This document shows positions 8,706 to 16,795 of a stretch of 64,000 nucleotides of DNA, in pieces. Both the position numbers and the translations under genes were made by a program. The stretch lies in contig JBKEDF010000075.1 of assembly GCA_047975325.1 (NCBI GenBank), positions 32,293 through 96,292 of the forward strand, read 5' to 3'. The stretch is from JBKEDF01 sp047975325 (GTDB lineage Bacteria > Pseudomonadota > Alphaproteobacteria > Rhodobacterales > Rhodobacteraceae). Below the pieces are notes generated by a model that saw only the letters and a program-made list of their open reading frames with translations, was not told the origin of the DNA and searched no databases. The number at the start of each line of letters is the position of its first letter. Within the stretch, counting starts at the first letter, position 1.

Positions 8706-9596
8706 ATGACAAAACCGGCAATCGGATTTATCGGCCTCGGCCTGATGGGGGCAGCGATGGTCGGGCGGCTTCAGGATCTGGGGTATCCGGTCACGGTGGT
8801 GGCCAACCGATCACGCAAGGCGGTGGAGGCGGCCGTGGCACGGGGTGCGACAGAAGTCAGTACCGCCCGCGACGTTGCTGCCGCATCGGAAATTGTGATG
8901 TTCTGCATGGATACCTCCGCCTCGGTCGAAAGCCGGGTCTATGGGGAAAACGGGGTACTGGCCGGGATAAAATCCGGCGCGGTCGTCATCGATTTCGGTA
9001 CTTCCCTGCCCGGATCGACCAGAAAGATCGGCGCCGATCTGGAAAAATCAGGCGCGACCTATCTTGATGCGCCCCTGGGGCGTACGCCCGCCCATGCGGT
9101 GGAAGGCAAGCTCAATATCATGTGCGCGGGCGATATGCCCACTTTTGAACATGTCCGCCCCGTGCTGGAGGATCTGGGCGAACATGTCTTTCACCTCGGC
9201 GCATTGGGGTCGGGCCACACGATCAAGCTGATCAACAATTTCTTCGCCATGACCACCGCCTGCGCCATGTCGGAAGCCTTTGCCATGGCCGATGCAGCCG
9301 GTATAGACCGTCAGGGCCTGTATGAGGTGATGGCCGCCGGACCGTTGAAATCGGGGATGATGGATTTTGTCCGCAACTACGCCGTTGACGGGCAGATCGA
9401 CCTTGCCTTTTCCCTGTCCAACGGGGCGAAGGATGTAGGCTATTACGGCCAGATGGCGGAAGATCTGGGTATTCAATCCCGCATGTCGGGCGCGGCCCGG
9501 ACGACATTGGGCGAAGCGCTTGATAATGGCTGGGGGGACAGGCTGGTTCCGCAAATGGTGGATTTCCTGCATGAGAAAATGGGAGGAAAGGCATAA
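8706..9596 (+). CDS. 3-hydroxyisobutyrate dehydrogenase-family NAD(P)-dependent oxidoreductase
   Basis: The 296-residue protein shows the N-terminal dinucleotide site GFIGLGLMGAAM and the catalytic lysine region HTIKLINNF (Lys174, Asn177). The family reduces or oxidises small beta-hydroxyacids such as 3-hydroxyisobutyrate, tartronate semialdehyde, L-threonate or sulfolactaldehyde. At the substrate motif, where most members have DAPVSGG, it reads DAPLGRTPAHA. The GRT variant is what I recall in the sulfolactaldehyde reductase YihU, so substrate assignment to hydroxyisobutyrate would be unsafe. It is followed after three bases by a DenD-like dehydrogenase, a pair often seen in threonate or erythronate loci. 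No four-carbon acid kinase is present here. Confidence 0.85.
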   Translation: MTKPAIGFIGLGLMGAAMVGRLQDLGYPVTVVANRSRKAVEAAVARGATEVSTARDVAAASEIVMFCMDTSASVESRVYGENGVLAGIKSGAVVIDFGTSLPGSTRKIGADLEKSGATYLDAPLGRTPAHAVEGKLNIMCAGDMPTFEHVRPVLEDLGEHVFHLGALGSGHTIKLINNFFAMTTACAMSEAFAMADAAGIDRQGLYEVMAAGPLKSGMMDFVRNYAVDGQIDLAFSLSNGAKDVGYYGQMAEDLGIQSRMSGAARTTLGEALDNGWGDRLVPQMVDFLHEKMGGKA

Positions 9597-9599
9597 CCC

Positions 9600-10571
9600 A
9601 TGCGTATTCTGATCACCGGCGGTGGCGGCTTTGTCGGGCTGAAACTGGCCCGGGCACTGGCAATGAAAGGGAAACTGCGCGACAGGGCAATTTCCGAAAT
9701 CACCCTGGCCGATCTGAAGGCCCCCGCAACCAGGGGGTTTGACCTCCCGGTGACAGGGGTTGCGCTGGACATGCGCGATAGCGCGGCGGTAACCGCCACG
9801 CTGGCGCAACCCTTCGATGTGATCTTCCATCTGGCCGCCATCGTATCCGGTCAGGCGGAGGCCGATTTCGACCTTGGGCTGGAGGTCAATCTTTTTGGGA
9901 CACTGAACCTTTTTCAGGCGGCACGCTCCGCGGGGAATTGCCCGGTCGTCGTCTATGCATCCTCCCTCGCCGCGCATGGGGGGGAAGAACCCGAGGTGAT
10001 CGTGGACGGGTTGGAGCTGAACCCGCAAACCTCCTATGGCACCCAAAAGGTGATCGGGGAGCTTCTGCTCAATGATATGTCCCGCCGGGGGATGATCGAC
10101 GGGCGGGGGATGCGACTTCCGACTGTTTCGATCCGGCCGGGCAAACCCAATGCGGCAGCGTCCTCCTTCATGTCCTCGATCTTCCGCGACACGATGCAGG
10201 GCAAGCCATCCAATTGCCCGGTTGCGAAGGATTATCCGATCTATCACACCGCTCCCCGCACCGTGGTGGCCAACCTGATCCATGCCGCCGAACTGGATGG
10301 CAATGCCTTCGGCGCCAATCGCAATATCAACCTTCCGGGCCGCACTGACACCGTGGCAGAAATGATTGCCGCCATGACACTGGTGGCCGGACCCGAACCC
10401 GCCAGCCGTATTACCTGGAATGCCGATCCCGTCATCCAGAATATCGTCGCAGGCTGGCGCGGGCATGTGACGCCGCAAAAGGCACTGCGGCTGGGCTTCA
10501 CCGCCGATCAGTCCTTTGCCGATACGGTACGCTGGTTCCTGGAGGACGATATCGTCACGGCCCGACAATGA
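9600..10571 (+). CDS. Extended SDR dehydrogenase, D-erythronate dehydrogenase (DenD)-like
   Basis: The 323-residue protein begins with the Rossmann motif GGGGFVG and carries the SDR triad as Ser121/122 with YGTQK (Tyr146, Lys150). The segment SIRPGKPNAAASSF matches what I know from D-erythronate dehydrogenases, which oxidise the 2-hydroxyl of D-erythronate to the 2-keto acid in the cytoplasm. It starts three bases after the upstream dehydrogenase and overlaps the next permease gene by ATGA. The partner enzymes of the known erythronate route (kinase, isomerase, decarboxylating aldolase) are not in the window, so the pathway stays open. Confidence 0.8.
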   Translation: MRILITGGGGFVGLKLARALAMKGKLRDRAISEITLADLKAPATRGFDLPVTGVALDMRDSAAVTATLAQPFDVIFHLAAIVSGQAEADFDLGLEVNLFGTLNLFQAARSAGNCPVVVYASSLAAHGGEEPEVIVDGLELNPQTSYGTQKVIGELLLNDMSRRGMIDGRGMRLPTVSIRPGKPNAAASSFMSSIFRDTMQGKPSNCPVAKDYPIYHTAPRTVVANLIHAAELDGNAFGANRNINLPGRTDTVAEMIAAMTLVAGPEPASRITWNADPVIQNIVAGWRGHVTPQKALRLGFTADQSFADTVRWFLEDDIVTARQ

Positions 10572-11488
10572 AACCATATCAGCCACGGGAAGACCGCCCG
10601 CTTCTGGGGCTGGGCTTCATGTGTATTACGCTTGCACTTTTCACCTCGGTCGATACCTCGGCCAAATGGTTGATCCTGTCTGGGCTTCCGGTGATGCAGG
10701 TGGTGTTTGTCCGCTATGCGGGGCATTTCCTGACCTCGGCCCTCACCTTCCTGCCACGCGAAGGGATGGAAGCCTTCCGTTCCGAACGGCCGGGCCTGCA
10801 ATTGCTCCGTGCCATTGCGCTGCTGATGGGGACGACCTTCAACTTCATCGCCCTGCAATATCTGCCGATCACCGTCACGACCGCGATCTATTTTGCCTCC
10901 CCCATCGTGATTACCATTCTTTCCGTCGTGTTTCTGGGCGAACGGATCGGAACGAAACGGGCCATGGCAATTCTGGTGGGGTTTGTCGGCGTGCTGATCG
11001 TCGTGGCCCCCTGGGGCGCGGGGTTTCATCCCGCGATGTTGCTGTCGCTCTGTTCCCTGCTTTCGGCATCCACCTTTTTCGTGCTGACGCGCCAGCTTGC
11101 CGGGGTGGATCCCAATTCAACAAGCCAGCTTTGGGCCTCGGGCACCGCAACGCTGGTCTTTCTGCCTCTTGGCCTTTCCGTCTGGGTCTGGCCCGAAACG
11201 GTGACAGGTTGGCTGGTCCTTGTCTTCATCGGAATTTTTGCCGCTGTCGGCCATGCCATCGCGGTTACGGCACATCGCTTTGCCAATGCCTCCACCCTGG
11301 CACCGATGACTTATATCCAGTCCATCTATGCCGCAGTTGCGGGTTACGTCATCTTCAACAACCTGCCGGGCTGGACCACGGCCATCGGCACGGGGATCAT
11401 CATCGCCTCGGGTGTCTATATCTGGTGGCGCGAACGGGAACTGATGCTCCGCCGTCGACGGGTGGAGATGGCCTCCCTCACCCGCTGA
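10568..11488 (+). CDS. DMT-superfamily permease (EamA type)
   Basis: This 306-residue protein has about ten hydrophobic helices in two EamA repeats, for example LQYLPITVTTAIYFASPIVI at the end of the first half and ASTLAPMTYIQSIYAAVAGY in the second. EamA proteins move metabolites or drugs across the inner membrane, often as exporters. The start codon overlaps the stop of the preceding dehydrogenase by ATGA, so it belongs to that operon and may export or import its substrate or product. The ligand is unknown. Confidence 0.88.
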   Translation: MKPYQPREDRPLLGLGFMCITLALFTSVDTSAKWLILSGLPVMQVVFVRYAGHFLTSALTFLPREGMEAFRSERPGLQLLRAIALLMGTTFNFIALQYLPITVTTAIYFASPIVITILSVVFLGERIGTKRAMAILVGFVGVLIVVAPWGAGFHPAMLLSLCSLLSASTFFVLTRQLAGVDPNSTSQLWASGTATLVFLPLGLSVWVWPETVTGWLVLVFIGIFAAVGHAIAVTAHRFANASTLAPMTYIQSIYAAVAGYVIFNNLPGWTTAIGTGIIIASGVYIWWRERELMLRRRRVEMASLTR

Positions 11489-11564
11489 GATGGCAGGAAC
11501 GTTACGCGATCCGCCATCCTCCGACCTGATGAAAGATGGTTACTTTTGTCACGTTGACCCCCGA

Positions 11565-11592
11565 TTGACATATCTGACTAAATTGATAAGTT
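11565..11592 (+). promoter_or_regulatory. Possible promoter of the imelysin operon
   Basis: A consensus TTGACA lies at 11565-11570 and TAAGTT, a modest -10 match, at 11587-11592 with 16 bases between. The operon starts at 11673. I looked for a clear Fur, RirA or Irr box in the surrounding AT-rich stretch and could not identify one with confidence. Confidence 0.35.
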
Positions 11593-11672
11593 TTGAACAG
11601 CCACGCATCCCCGGGTGCGAAGCCGCCTGAATTCCTGCCCGAAGAGTGGCAAACAGAAGGACCAGCATTCGC

Positions 11673-12944
11673 ATGAAACCCCTCCGGCTGGCCACGAGCA
11701 TGGCCGCAATCACCCTTGGGTTCACCCTTTCCGCCCATGCCGAAACAGACCGCACCCAGGTACTTGAAACCTATGCCGATATCGCGGCCGCTAAATATGC
11801 CGACAGCCTTGATGGTGCGCGGAACCTGCAAGGCGCGATTACCGCATTCATCGCCGAACCCACCAAGGAAGCCCTGATTGCCGCACGCGAGGCCTGGATT
11901 GCCGCGCGCGTGCCCTATCAACAATCCGAAGTCTATCGTTTCGGCAATGCCATCGTGGATGACTGGGAAGGCAAGGTAAATGCCTGGCCGCTGGATGAAG
12001 GATTGATCGATTATGTCGATGCCTCCTATGGCGGGCCGACCGATGCAAATGCGCTGGCAGCGCTGAATGTGATCGCCAATCCGACAATCAACATTGCCGG
12101 GCAGGAAATCGATGCCGCCAAGATCACCCCGGCACTGATTGGCGAGACGCTGAATGAGGCCGACGGTATCGAAACCAATGTCGCGCGTGGCTATCATGCC
12201 ATCGAATTCCTGCTTTGGGGGCAGGATCTGAACGGCACCGGCCCAGGTGCCGGGGATCGCCCCCATACCGATTACGTTCAAGGTAATGGCTGCACCGGCG
12301 GCAATTGCGACCGGCGCGCGGCGTATCTTTCGGCGGCAACCGACCTGCTGATCGCGGATCTTGAGGAAATGGCCGCAAGCTGGGCCGAAGGTGGCGCCGC
12401 CCGTGCGGAGGTCCTGGCCGATGATGGCACGGGGCTTGTGGCAATGCTGACGGGGATGGGCAGCCTGTCCTATGGTGAACAGGCAGGGGAACGCATGCGG
12501 CTTGGCCTGATGCTCAACGACCCGGAGGAAGAACATGACTGCTTTTCCGACAACACCCATAACAGCCATTACTATGACGGGCTTGGCATTCAGAATGTCT
12601 ATCTTGCACGTTATACCCGCCCCGATGGCACGGTAATCGAAGGCCCATCCCTTTCCGATCTTGTCACTGCGGCAGATCCGGCGCTGGATCAGGAAATGAA
12701 GGCCAAGCTTGATGTGACAATGGCCGCGCTCGGGGCAATCAAGACAGCAGCCGAGGAAGGTTTCACCTATGACATGATGCTGGAACGCGGCAATGAAAAG
12801 GGCGAGGCCCTGGTCATGGGCGGGGTCGATGCGCTGATCGATCAGACCCGGACGATAGAACGGATCGTCACGGCACTTGACCTTGACCAGATTGCCTTCG
12901 AAGGCTCCGACAGCCTCGATAACCCTTCTGCCGTCTTTCAGTGA
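11673..12944 (+). CDS. Imelysin-family periplasmic iron-regulated protein (peptidase M75 fold)
   Basis: Starting at the ATG at 11673 the protein has 423 residues with a signal peptide ending SAHA. An in-frame GTG at 11646 is less likely because it would lengthen the signal region. The imelysin signature GYHAIEFLLWGQD gives the GxHxxE motif at about residues 173-178. Family members are periplasmic or surface proteins tied to iron uptake; despite the M75 name, protease activity is doubtful for most. It is the first of four genes (di-heme oxidoreductase, second imelysin, DUF1513) that often occur together as an iron-acquisition locus. A role in binding or delivering iron is therefore likely. Confidence 0.9.
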   Translation: MKPLRLATSMAAITLGFTLSAHAETDRTQVLETYADIAAAKYADSLDGARNLQGAITAFIAEPTKEALIAAREAWIAARVPYQQSEVYRFGNAIVDDWEGKVNAWPLDEGLIDYVDASYGGPTDANALAALNVIANPTINIAGQEIDAAKITPALIGETLNEADGIETNVARGYHAIEFLLWGQDLNGTGPGAGDRPHTDYVQGNGCTGGNCDRRAAYLSAATDLLIADLEEMAASWAEGGAARAEVLADDGTGLVAMLTGMGSLSYGEQAGERMRLGLMLNDPEEEHDCFSDNTHNSHYYDGLGIQNVYLARYTRPDGTVIEGPSLSDLVTAADPALDQEMKAKLDVTMAALGAIKTAAEEGFTYDMMLERGNEKGEALVMGGVDALIDQTRTIERIVTALDLDQIAFEGSDSLDNPSAVFQ

Positions 12945-13071
12945 ACCACAATCACGCGGGGCGCGCGCGCTCCGCGTTCCCTGCGGCAAAAGGGGGCAGG
13001 CCAAATGGCTGGTTCTTTTCCCTTCAATGGCTTAGGCCGCAGCCAGAACATCGATACTGGACCTTTGCGTC

Positions 13072-14619
13072 ATGGGCTCCACCTTCGTCTTTTCGACTTC
13101 GCGCCTGATCCTTTCCGGCCTCCTTTCCTGCAGCCTTTTTCCATCAACACTATCGGCCGAAGGGCTGGGCGATCCGCTGCCGAATATCATCCCCCGAACC
13201 GCGGCCGAGGCCGCACGCATCGCTACCGTCACGGCATTGCCCGAGGATTTCAGCGCCGCCCAGAAATATGAGGAAAACCCCGGCGGGGCGGCCACCGTCA
13301 GGGCGCGGCGCAATGCCGATGCCTTTTCCCAGCCTTCGGGCAACATGGATTTCGCGCGGGAACTGGATTTCAAGGTTGGCAACGGGCTGTTCCGCCGGAT
13401 CTGGGTAACAGCACCCGCCTCAACCCAGGCATCTGACGGGCTGGGGCCATTCTATAACGCCCGGGGATGCCAGAATTGCCATATCAAGGACGGGCGCGGC
13501 CATCCGCCGGAAAACCCCGAAGATACGGCTGTTTCGCTTTTTCTGCGGGTTTCGGTTCCCGATGAAACCCCCGCAGATGCCGCGCAGATCGCAGATTACA
13601 TCGCCACCGTGCCCGATCCGGTTTACGGGGGGCAGTTGCAGGATTTTGCCACCGCCGGCCACGATGCCGAATACCGTCTTGCGGTAAGCTGGGAAGAAAT
13701 TCCCGTTACATTGTCGGATGGCGAAATGGCCCATCTGCGCAAACCTGACTGGCGGGCGGAGGATCTGGGCTATGGCCCGCTTGATCCACGGGCCATGTTA
13801 TCCCCCCGCGTCGCGCCGCAGATGATCGGGCTGGGGCTCCTGGAGGCAATACCCGCCAGGGATATCCTGGCATTCGCCGACCCCGGGGATGCCGATGGCG
13901 ACGGAATTTCCGGGCGCCCCAATATCGTGCCATCGGTGGAATTCGGCAAACCGATGCTGGGCCGTTTCGGATTGAAGGCCGGATCGCCGTCGATCCGCGA
14001 ACAATCCGCTGCGGCTTTTTCCGGCGATATCGGAATTTCCACGCCGCTTTTCCCCGATCCATGGGGCGAATGTACCAAGGCGCAAACCGCTTGCCGCAAC
14101 AGCATCCATGGTGATGATGCCGCACGCGGTGGCCTTGAGGTGGATGCCGAAGGGTTGGATTTGGTGACCTTCTACAGCCGCAATCTGGCCGTTCCCGCCC
14201 GGCGCGATGTGAATGACCTACAGGTCCTGCGTGGCAAACGGATCTTTCATGAGGCGGGCTGCGCAACCTGCCATCGCCCCAGTTTCGTGACCCATCGGCT
14301 TGAAGATCAGCCGGAGCAAAGCTTTCAGCTGATCTGGCCCTATACCGATCTTCTGCTTCATGACATGGGGGATGGCCTGGCCGATAACCGGCCGGAAGCC
14401 CGCGCAACGGGCCGTGAATGGCGCACGCCGCCCCTTTGGGGGATTGGCATGACCCGGCAGGTCAGCGGATATTCAAGCTTTCTGCATGACGGGCGGGCCC
14501 GCAGCCTGCTGGAGGCGATCCTGTGGCATGGTGGTGAGGCACAGAATGCACGCGATCATATCGTCACCGTTCCGGCCGAAGACCGCGCCGCCCTGATCCG
14601 TTTTCTGGGGAGCCTCTGA
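13072..14619 (+). CDS. Di-heme oxidoreductase, DUF1111 family (c-type)
   Basis: The 515-residue protein has an N-terminal signal peptide and two c-type haem sites, CQNCH at 133-137 and CATCH at 397-401. This spacing is typical of DUF1111 di-heme proteins, which resemble di-heme peroxidases and are often annotated as thiol oxidoreductases. It would act in the periplasm, perhaps changing the redox state of iron for the flanking imelysins. A calcium-like loop DADGDG lies near residue 273. The ATG has only a weak ribosome site, and 127 bases separate it from the upstream gene. It is followed immediately by the second imelysin gene. Confidence 0.9.
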   Translation: MGSTFVFSTSRLILSGLLSCSLFPSTLSAEGLGDPLPNIIPRTAAEAARIATVTALPEDFSAAQKYEENPGGAATVRARRNADAFSQPSGNMDFARELDFKVGNGLFRRIWVTAPASTQASDGLGPFYNARGCQNCHIKDGRGHPPENPEDTAVSLFLRVSVPDETPADAAQIADYIATVPDPVYGGQLQDFATAGHDAEYRLAVSWEEIPVTLSDGEMAHLRKPDWRAEDLGYGPLDPRAMLSPRVAPQMIGLGLLEAIPARDILAFADPGDADGDGISGRPNIVPSVEFGKPMLGRFGLKAGSPSIREQSAAAFSGDIGISTPLFPDPWGECTKAQTACRNSIHGDDAARGGLEVDAEGLDLVTFYSRNLAVPARRDVNDLQVLRGKRIFHEAGCATCHRPSFVTHRLEDQPEQSFQLIWPYTDLLLHDMGDGLADNRPEARATGREWRTPPLWGIGMTRQVSGYSSFLHDGRARSLLEAILWHGGEAQNARDHIVTVPAEDRAALIRFLGSL

Positions 14620-15609
14620 ATGCGCCTCACCCTTTGCCTGTCTGCGCTGCTGATCCTGACCGCCCCCCTGGCGCGGGCTGATGTCGCCATGGCACTGCGG
14701 AACCATATCCTGCCCGGCTTTTCCGGTTTTGCCGCACAAACCGCGGGCCTTTCGGAAGCGGCGGCGCTTGATTGTCGCCCGGCCGCGTTGATCCCGGCTT
14801 ATCATGCGGCTTTCGATGCCTGGATGACGGTGGCGGATCTGCGGATCGGGCCATCCGAAACCGGTGCGCTATCCGTCGCCTTCTGGCCCGATGATAAGGG
14901 GTTCACCGCCCGCACGCTCAGGCGGATGATTGCCGAGGCCGACCCCGTTATCGAGGATACGGAAGGCTTTACCGAGGTTTCAATCGCGGCACGGGGGCTT
15001 TTCGCACTGGAAATGCTGCTCTTTGATCCGGAATTTTCCGGTTACGATCAAAACAGCTATTCCTGCGCGCTTGCCCGGGCCATTGTCATTGATCTTGCCG
15101 CACAGGCGCAGGCATTGGACCGCGCCTGGGCCGGGGAATTTGCCGACGTCCTGACAAGCGCCGGGGCGGCGGAAAACAGCACCTATCTTGTCCCCGAGGA
15201 AGCCTTCCGGGCGCTTTACACACAGATGATGTTCTCGCTTGAACTCAGTGCCGATCTCAGGCTTGGCCGCCCGATGGGAACGCCGGAACGCCCCCGCCCC
15301 AGAATGGCGGAGGCCTGGCGATCAGACCGCAGCCTGCGCAATGTGACCCTGGCTGTGGATGCAGTTGAAAACCTGGCATTGATGCTGTCGGGCGAAGCCC
15401 TGCCCGGCACCCGATCGACGGCAAGCGCGGTTCATGAGGCCGCGGACAGGGTGACGGATCCGGGTTTCGGTAATATCGAAGATCCTACGGCCCGGTTCCA
15501 CCTGGAAATCCTGCAAGGCGCTATCCGCAAGATGCATGATGCGATCCAGGATGAAATTGGCACGCCAAACGGGATCGTGGCAGGTTTCAACGCCCGGGAC
15601 GGAGACTAG
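14620..15609 (+). CDS. Second imelysin-family protein with altered GxHxxE motif
   Basis: This 329-residue protein starts directly after the di-heme gene stop codon and has a signal peptide ending ARA. Its sequence follows the imelysin pattern (for example SLELSADLRLGRPMG near the C-terminal helix bundle). The signature position reads ARGLFALEMLLFD, so the histidine of GxHxxE is phenylalanine while the glutamate is kept. It is shorter than the first imelysin in the operon. In known loci the two paralogues flank the di-heme protein exactly as here. The loss of the histidine suggests a different or absent metal-binding role from its partner. Confidence 0.85.
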   Translation: MRLTLCLSALLILTAPLARADVAMALRNHILPGFSGFAAQTAGLSEAAALDCRPAALIPAYHAAFDAWMTVADLRIGPSETGALSVAFWPDDKGFTARTLRRMIAEADPVIEDTEGFTEVSIAARGLFALEMLLFDPEFSGYDQNSYSCALARAIVIDLAAQAQALDRAWAGEFADVLTSAGAAENSTYLVPEEAFRALYTQMMFSLELSADLRLGRPMGTPERPRPRMAEAWRSDRSLRNVTLAVDAVENLALMLSGEALPGTRSTASAVHEAADRVTDPGFGNIEDPTARFHLEILQGAIRKMHDAIQDEIGTPNGIVAGFNARDGD

Positions 15610-15612
15610 GTC

Positions 15613-16689
15613 ATGACCACAAGACGCCGTTTTCTGGCAAGCCTTCTGGCGGCGGGGACAGCCCCGCATCTGGGCTGGGCGGCAGCAGGCAGCCCCACAT
15701 ATCTTGCGGCGGCCCGGGAACCCGATGGCAGTTTTGCCTTGTTCGGGCTTTCTGAGGCGGGGGAGGAAACCTTCCGCATTCCCCTGCCTGCACGGGGTCA
15801 TGCCGGGGCAGGCCACCCCCGGCGGGCCGAGGCCGTGGCCTTCGCGCGCCGCCCCGGTACCTTCGCGCTGGTTTTCGATTGCGCAAGGGGGGAAATACGC
15901 CACCGCCTGACACCCCCCGAGGGACGGCAGTTCAACGGCCATGGTGTCTATCTGCAATCGGGCCGCCTGCTGGCAACCTCGGAACAGAAATCGGATGATA
16001 GCACGGGCCTCATCGGATTCTGGGATGCCGAACAGGACTATCGCCGGGTTGGCGAGGCCCCCAGCCATGGTATCGGCCCACATGATCTGCGGTTGATGCC
16101 CGATGGGAAAACGCTGGTCATCGCCAATGGCGGCATCGCAACCGACCCCACGGATCGCCGCAAGCTGAATATCGATACGATGCGCCCGAATCTTGCCTAT
16201 CTGTCGACCGAAGGCACATTGCTGGAAATCCGGGAACTGGCCCCGGATCTTGCACAAAACTCCATCCGCCATCTGGCGCTGCGCAGTGACGGGCTGGTGG
16301 GGTTCGCGATGCAATGGGAAGGGGAACCCGGGGCGGCCACGCCGCTTCTGGGTCTGCACCGGCAGGGGAACGCGCCGATCCTTGCCCCTGCCCCGCTGGC
16401 AGAGGAATTGGCCATGAAAGGCTATGCAGGCAGCATCGCCTTCAACGGGGACGGCACCGAGATTGCCCTGACTTCGCCGCGCGGCGGACGGATGCACCGT
16501 TTCAGTGCCGAAGGGACATTCCTTGGGGCAATAAAACGATCCGATATCTGCGGGCTCGCCAGCCATCAGGCGGGACTTATCGCAAGCGATGGGCTGGGCG
16601 GCCTGATTCGCGTTTCACGCGAAACCGCCACCCCACTTGCACGAATGGACCGCGCCTGGGACAATCACATCGTTCATCTGGCGGGATAA
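15613..16689 (+). CDS. DUF1513 protein with Tat signal, beta-propeller-like
   Basis: The 358-residue protein opens with TTRRRFLASLLAAG, a twin-arginine signal, so it should be exported folded to the periplasm. The body matches DUF1513, with repeated blade-like segments such as GHGVYLQSGRLLATSEQ and GIGPHDLRLMPDGKTLVIAN. The function of DUF1513 is not established; it is repeatedly found at the end of imelysin and di-heme operons, as here, three bases after the second imelysin. A role in periplasmic iron handling is inferred from context only. Confidence 0.87.
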   Translation: MTTRRRFLASLLAAGTAPHLGWAAAGSPTYLAAAREPDGSFALFGLSEAGEETFRIPLPARGHAGAGHPRRAEAVAFARRPGTFALVFDCARGEIRHRLTPPEGRQFNGHGVYLQSGRLLATSEQKSDDSTGLIGFWDAEQDYRRVGEAPSHGIGPHDLRLMPDGKTLVIANGGIATDPTDRRKLNIDTMRPNLAYLSTEGTLLEIRELAPDLAQNSIRHLALRSDGLVGFAMQWEGEPGAATPLLGLHRQGNAPILAPAPLAEELAMKGYAGSIAFNGDGTEIALTSPRGGRMHRFSAEGTFLGAIKRSDICGLASHQAGLIASDGLGGLIRVSRETATPLARMDRAWDNHIVHLAG

Positions 16690-16698
16690 GACGCTTCA

Positions 16699-16716
16699 TG
16701 GTTTTGCCGTAAACCA
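16699..16716 (+). terminator. Weak hairpin after the iron operon
   Basis: The arms TGGTTT and AAACCA with a six-base loop lie 10 bases after the DUF1513 stop. The stem is short and AT-rich, so it may be only a partial terminator. Confidence 0.25.
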
Positions 16717-16795
16717 CAATCCGGCACCTACCCTAGACGAACGGATATCCCGAATTCCGAAAATGTGATAGTTTCCCGGATATTGGAGGACTATC

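Noticed and set aside
9048..10586. Minus-strand open frame of 512 codons opposite the dehydrogenase pair
   Set aside because: It covers two convincing plus-strand enzymes with intact motifs, and its own translation is low-complexity and lacks any family signal.
11502..13004. Minus-strand open frame of 500 codons opposite the first imelysin
   Set aside because: The plus strand has a signal peptide and the imelysin motif, while the antisense frame has no domain or ribosome site.
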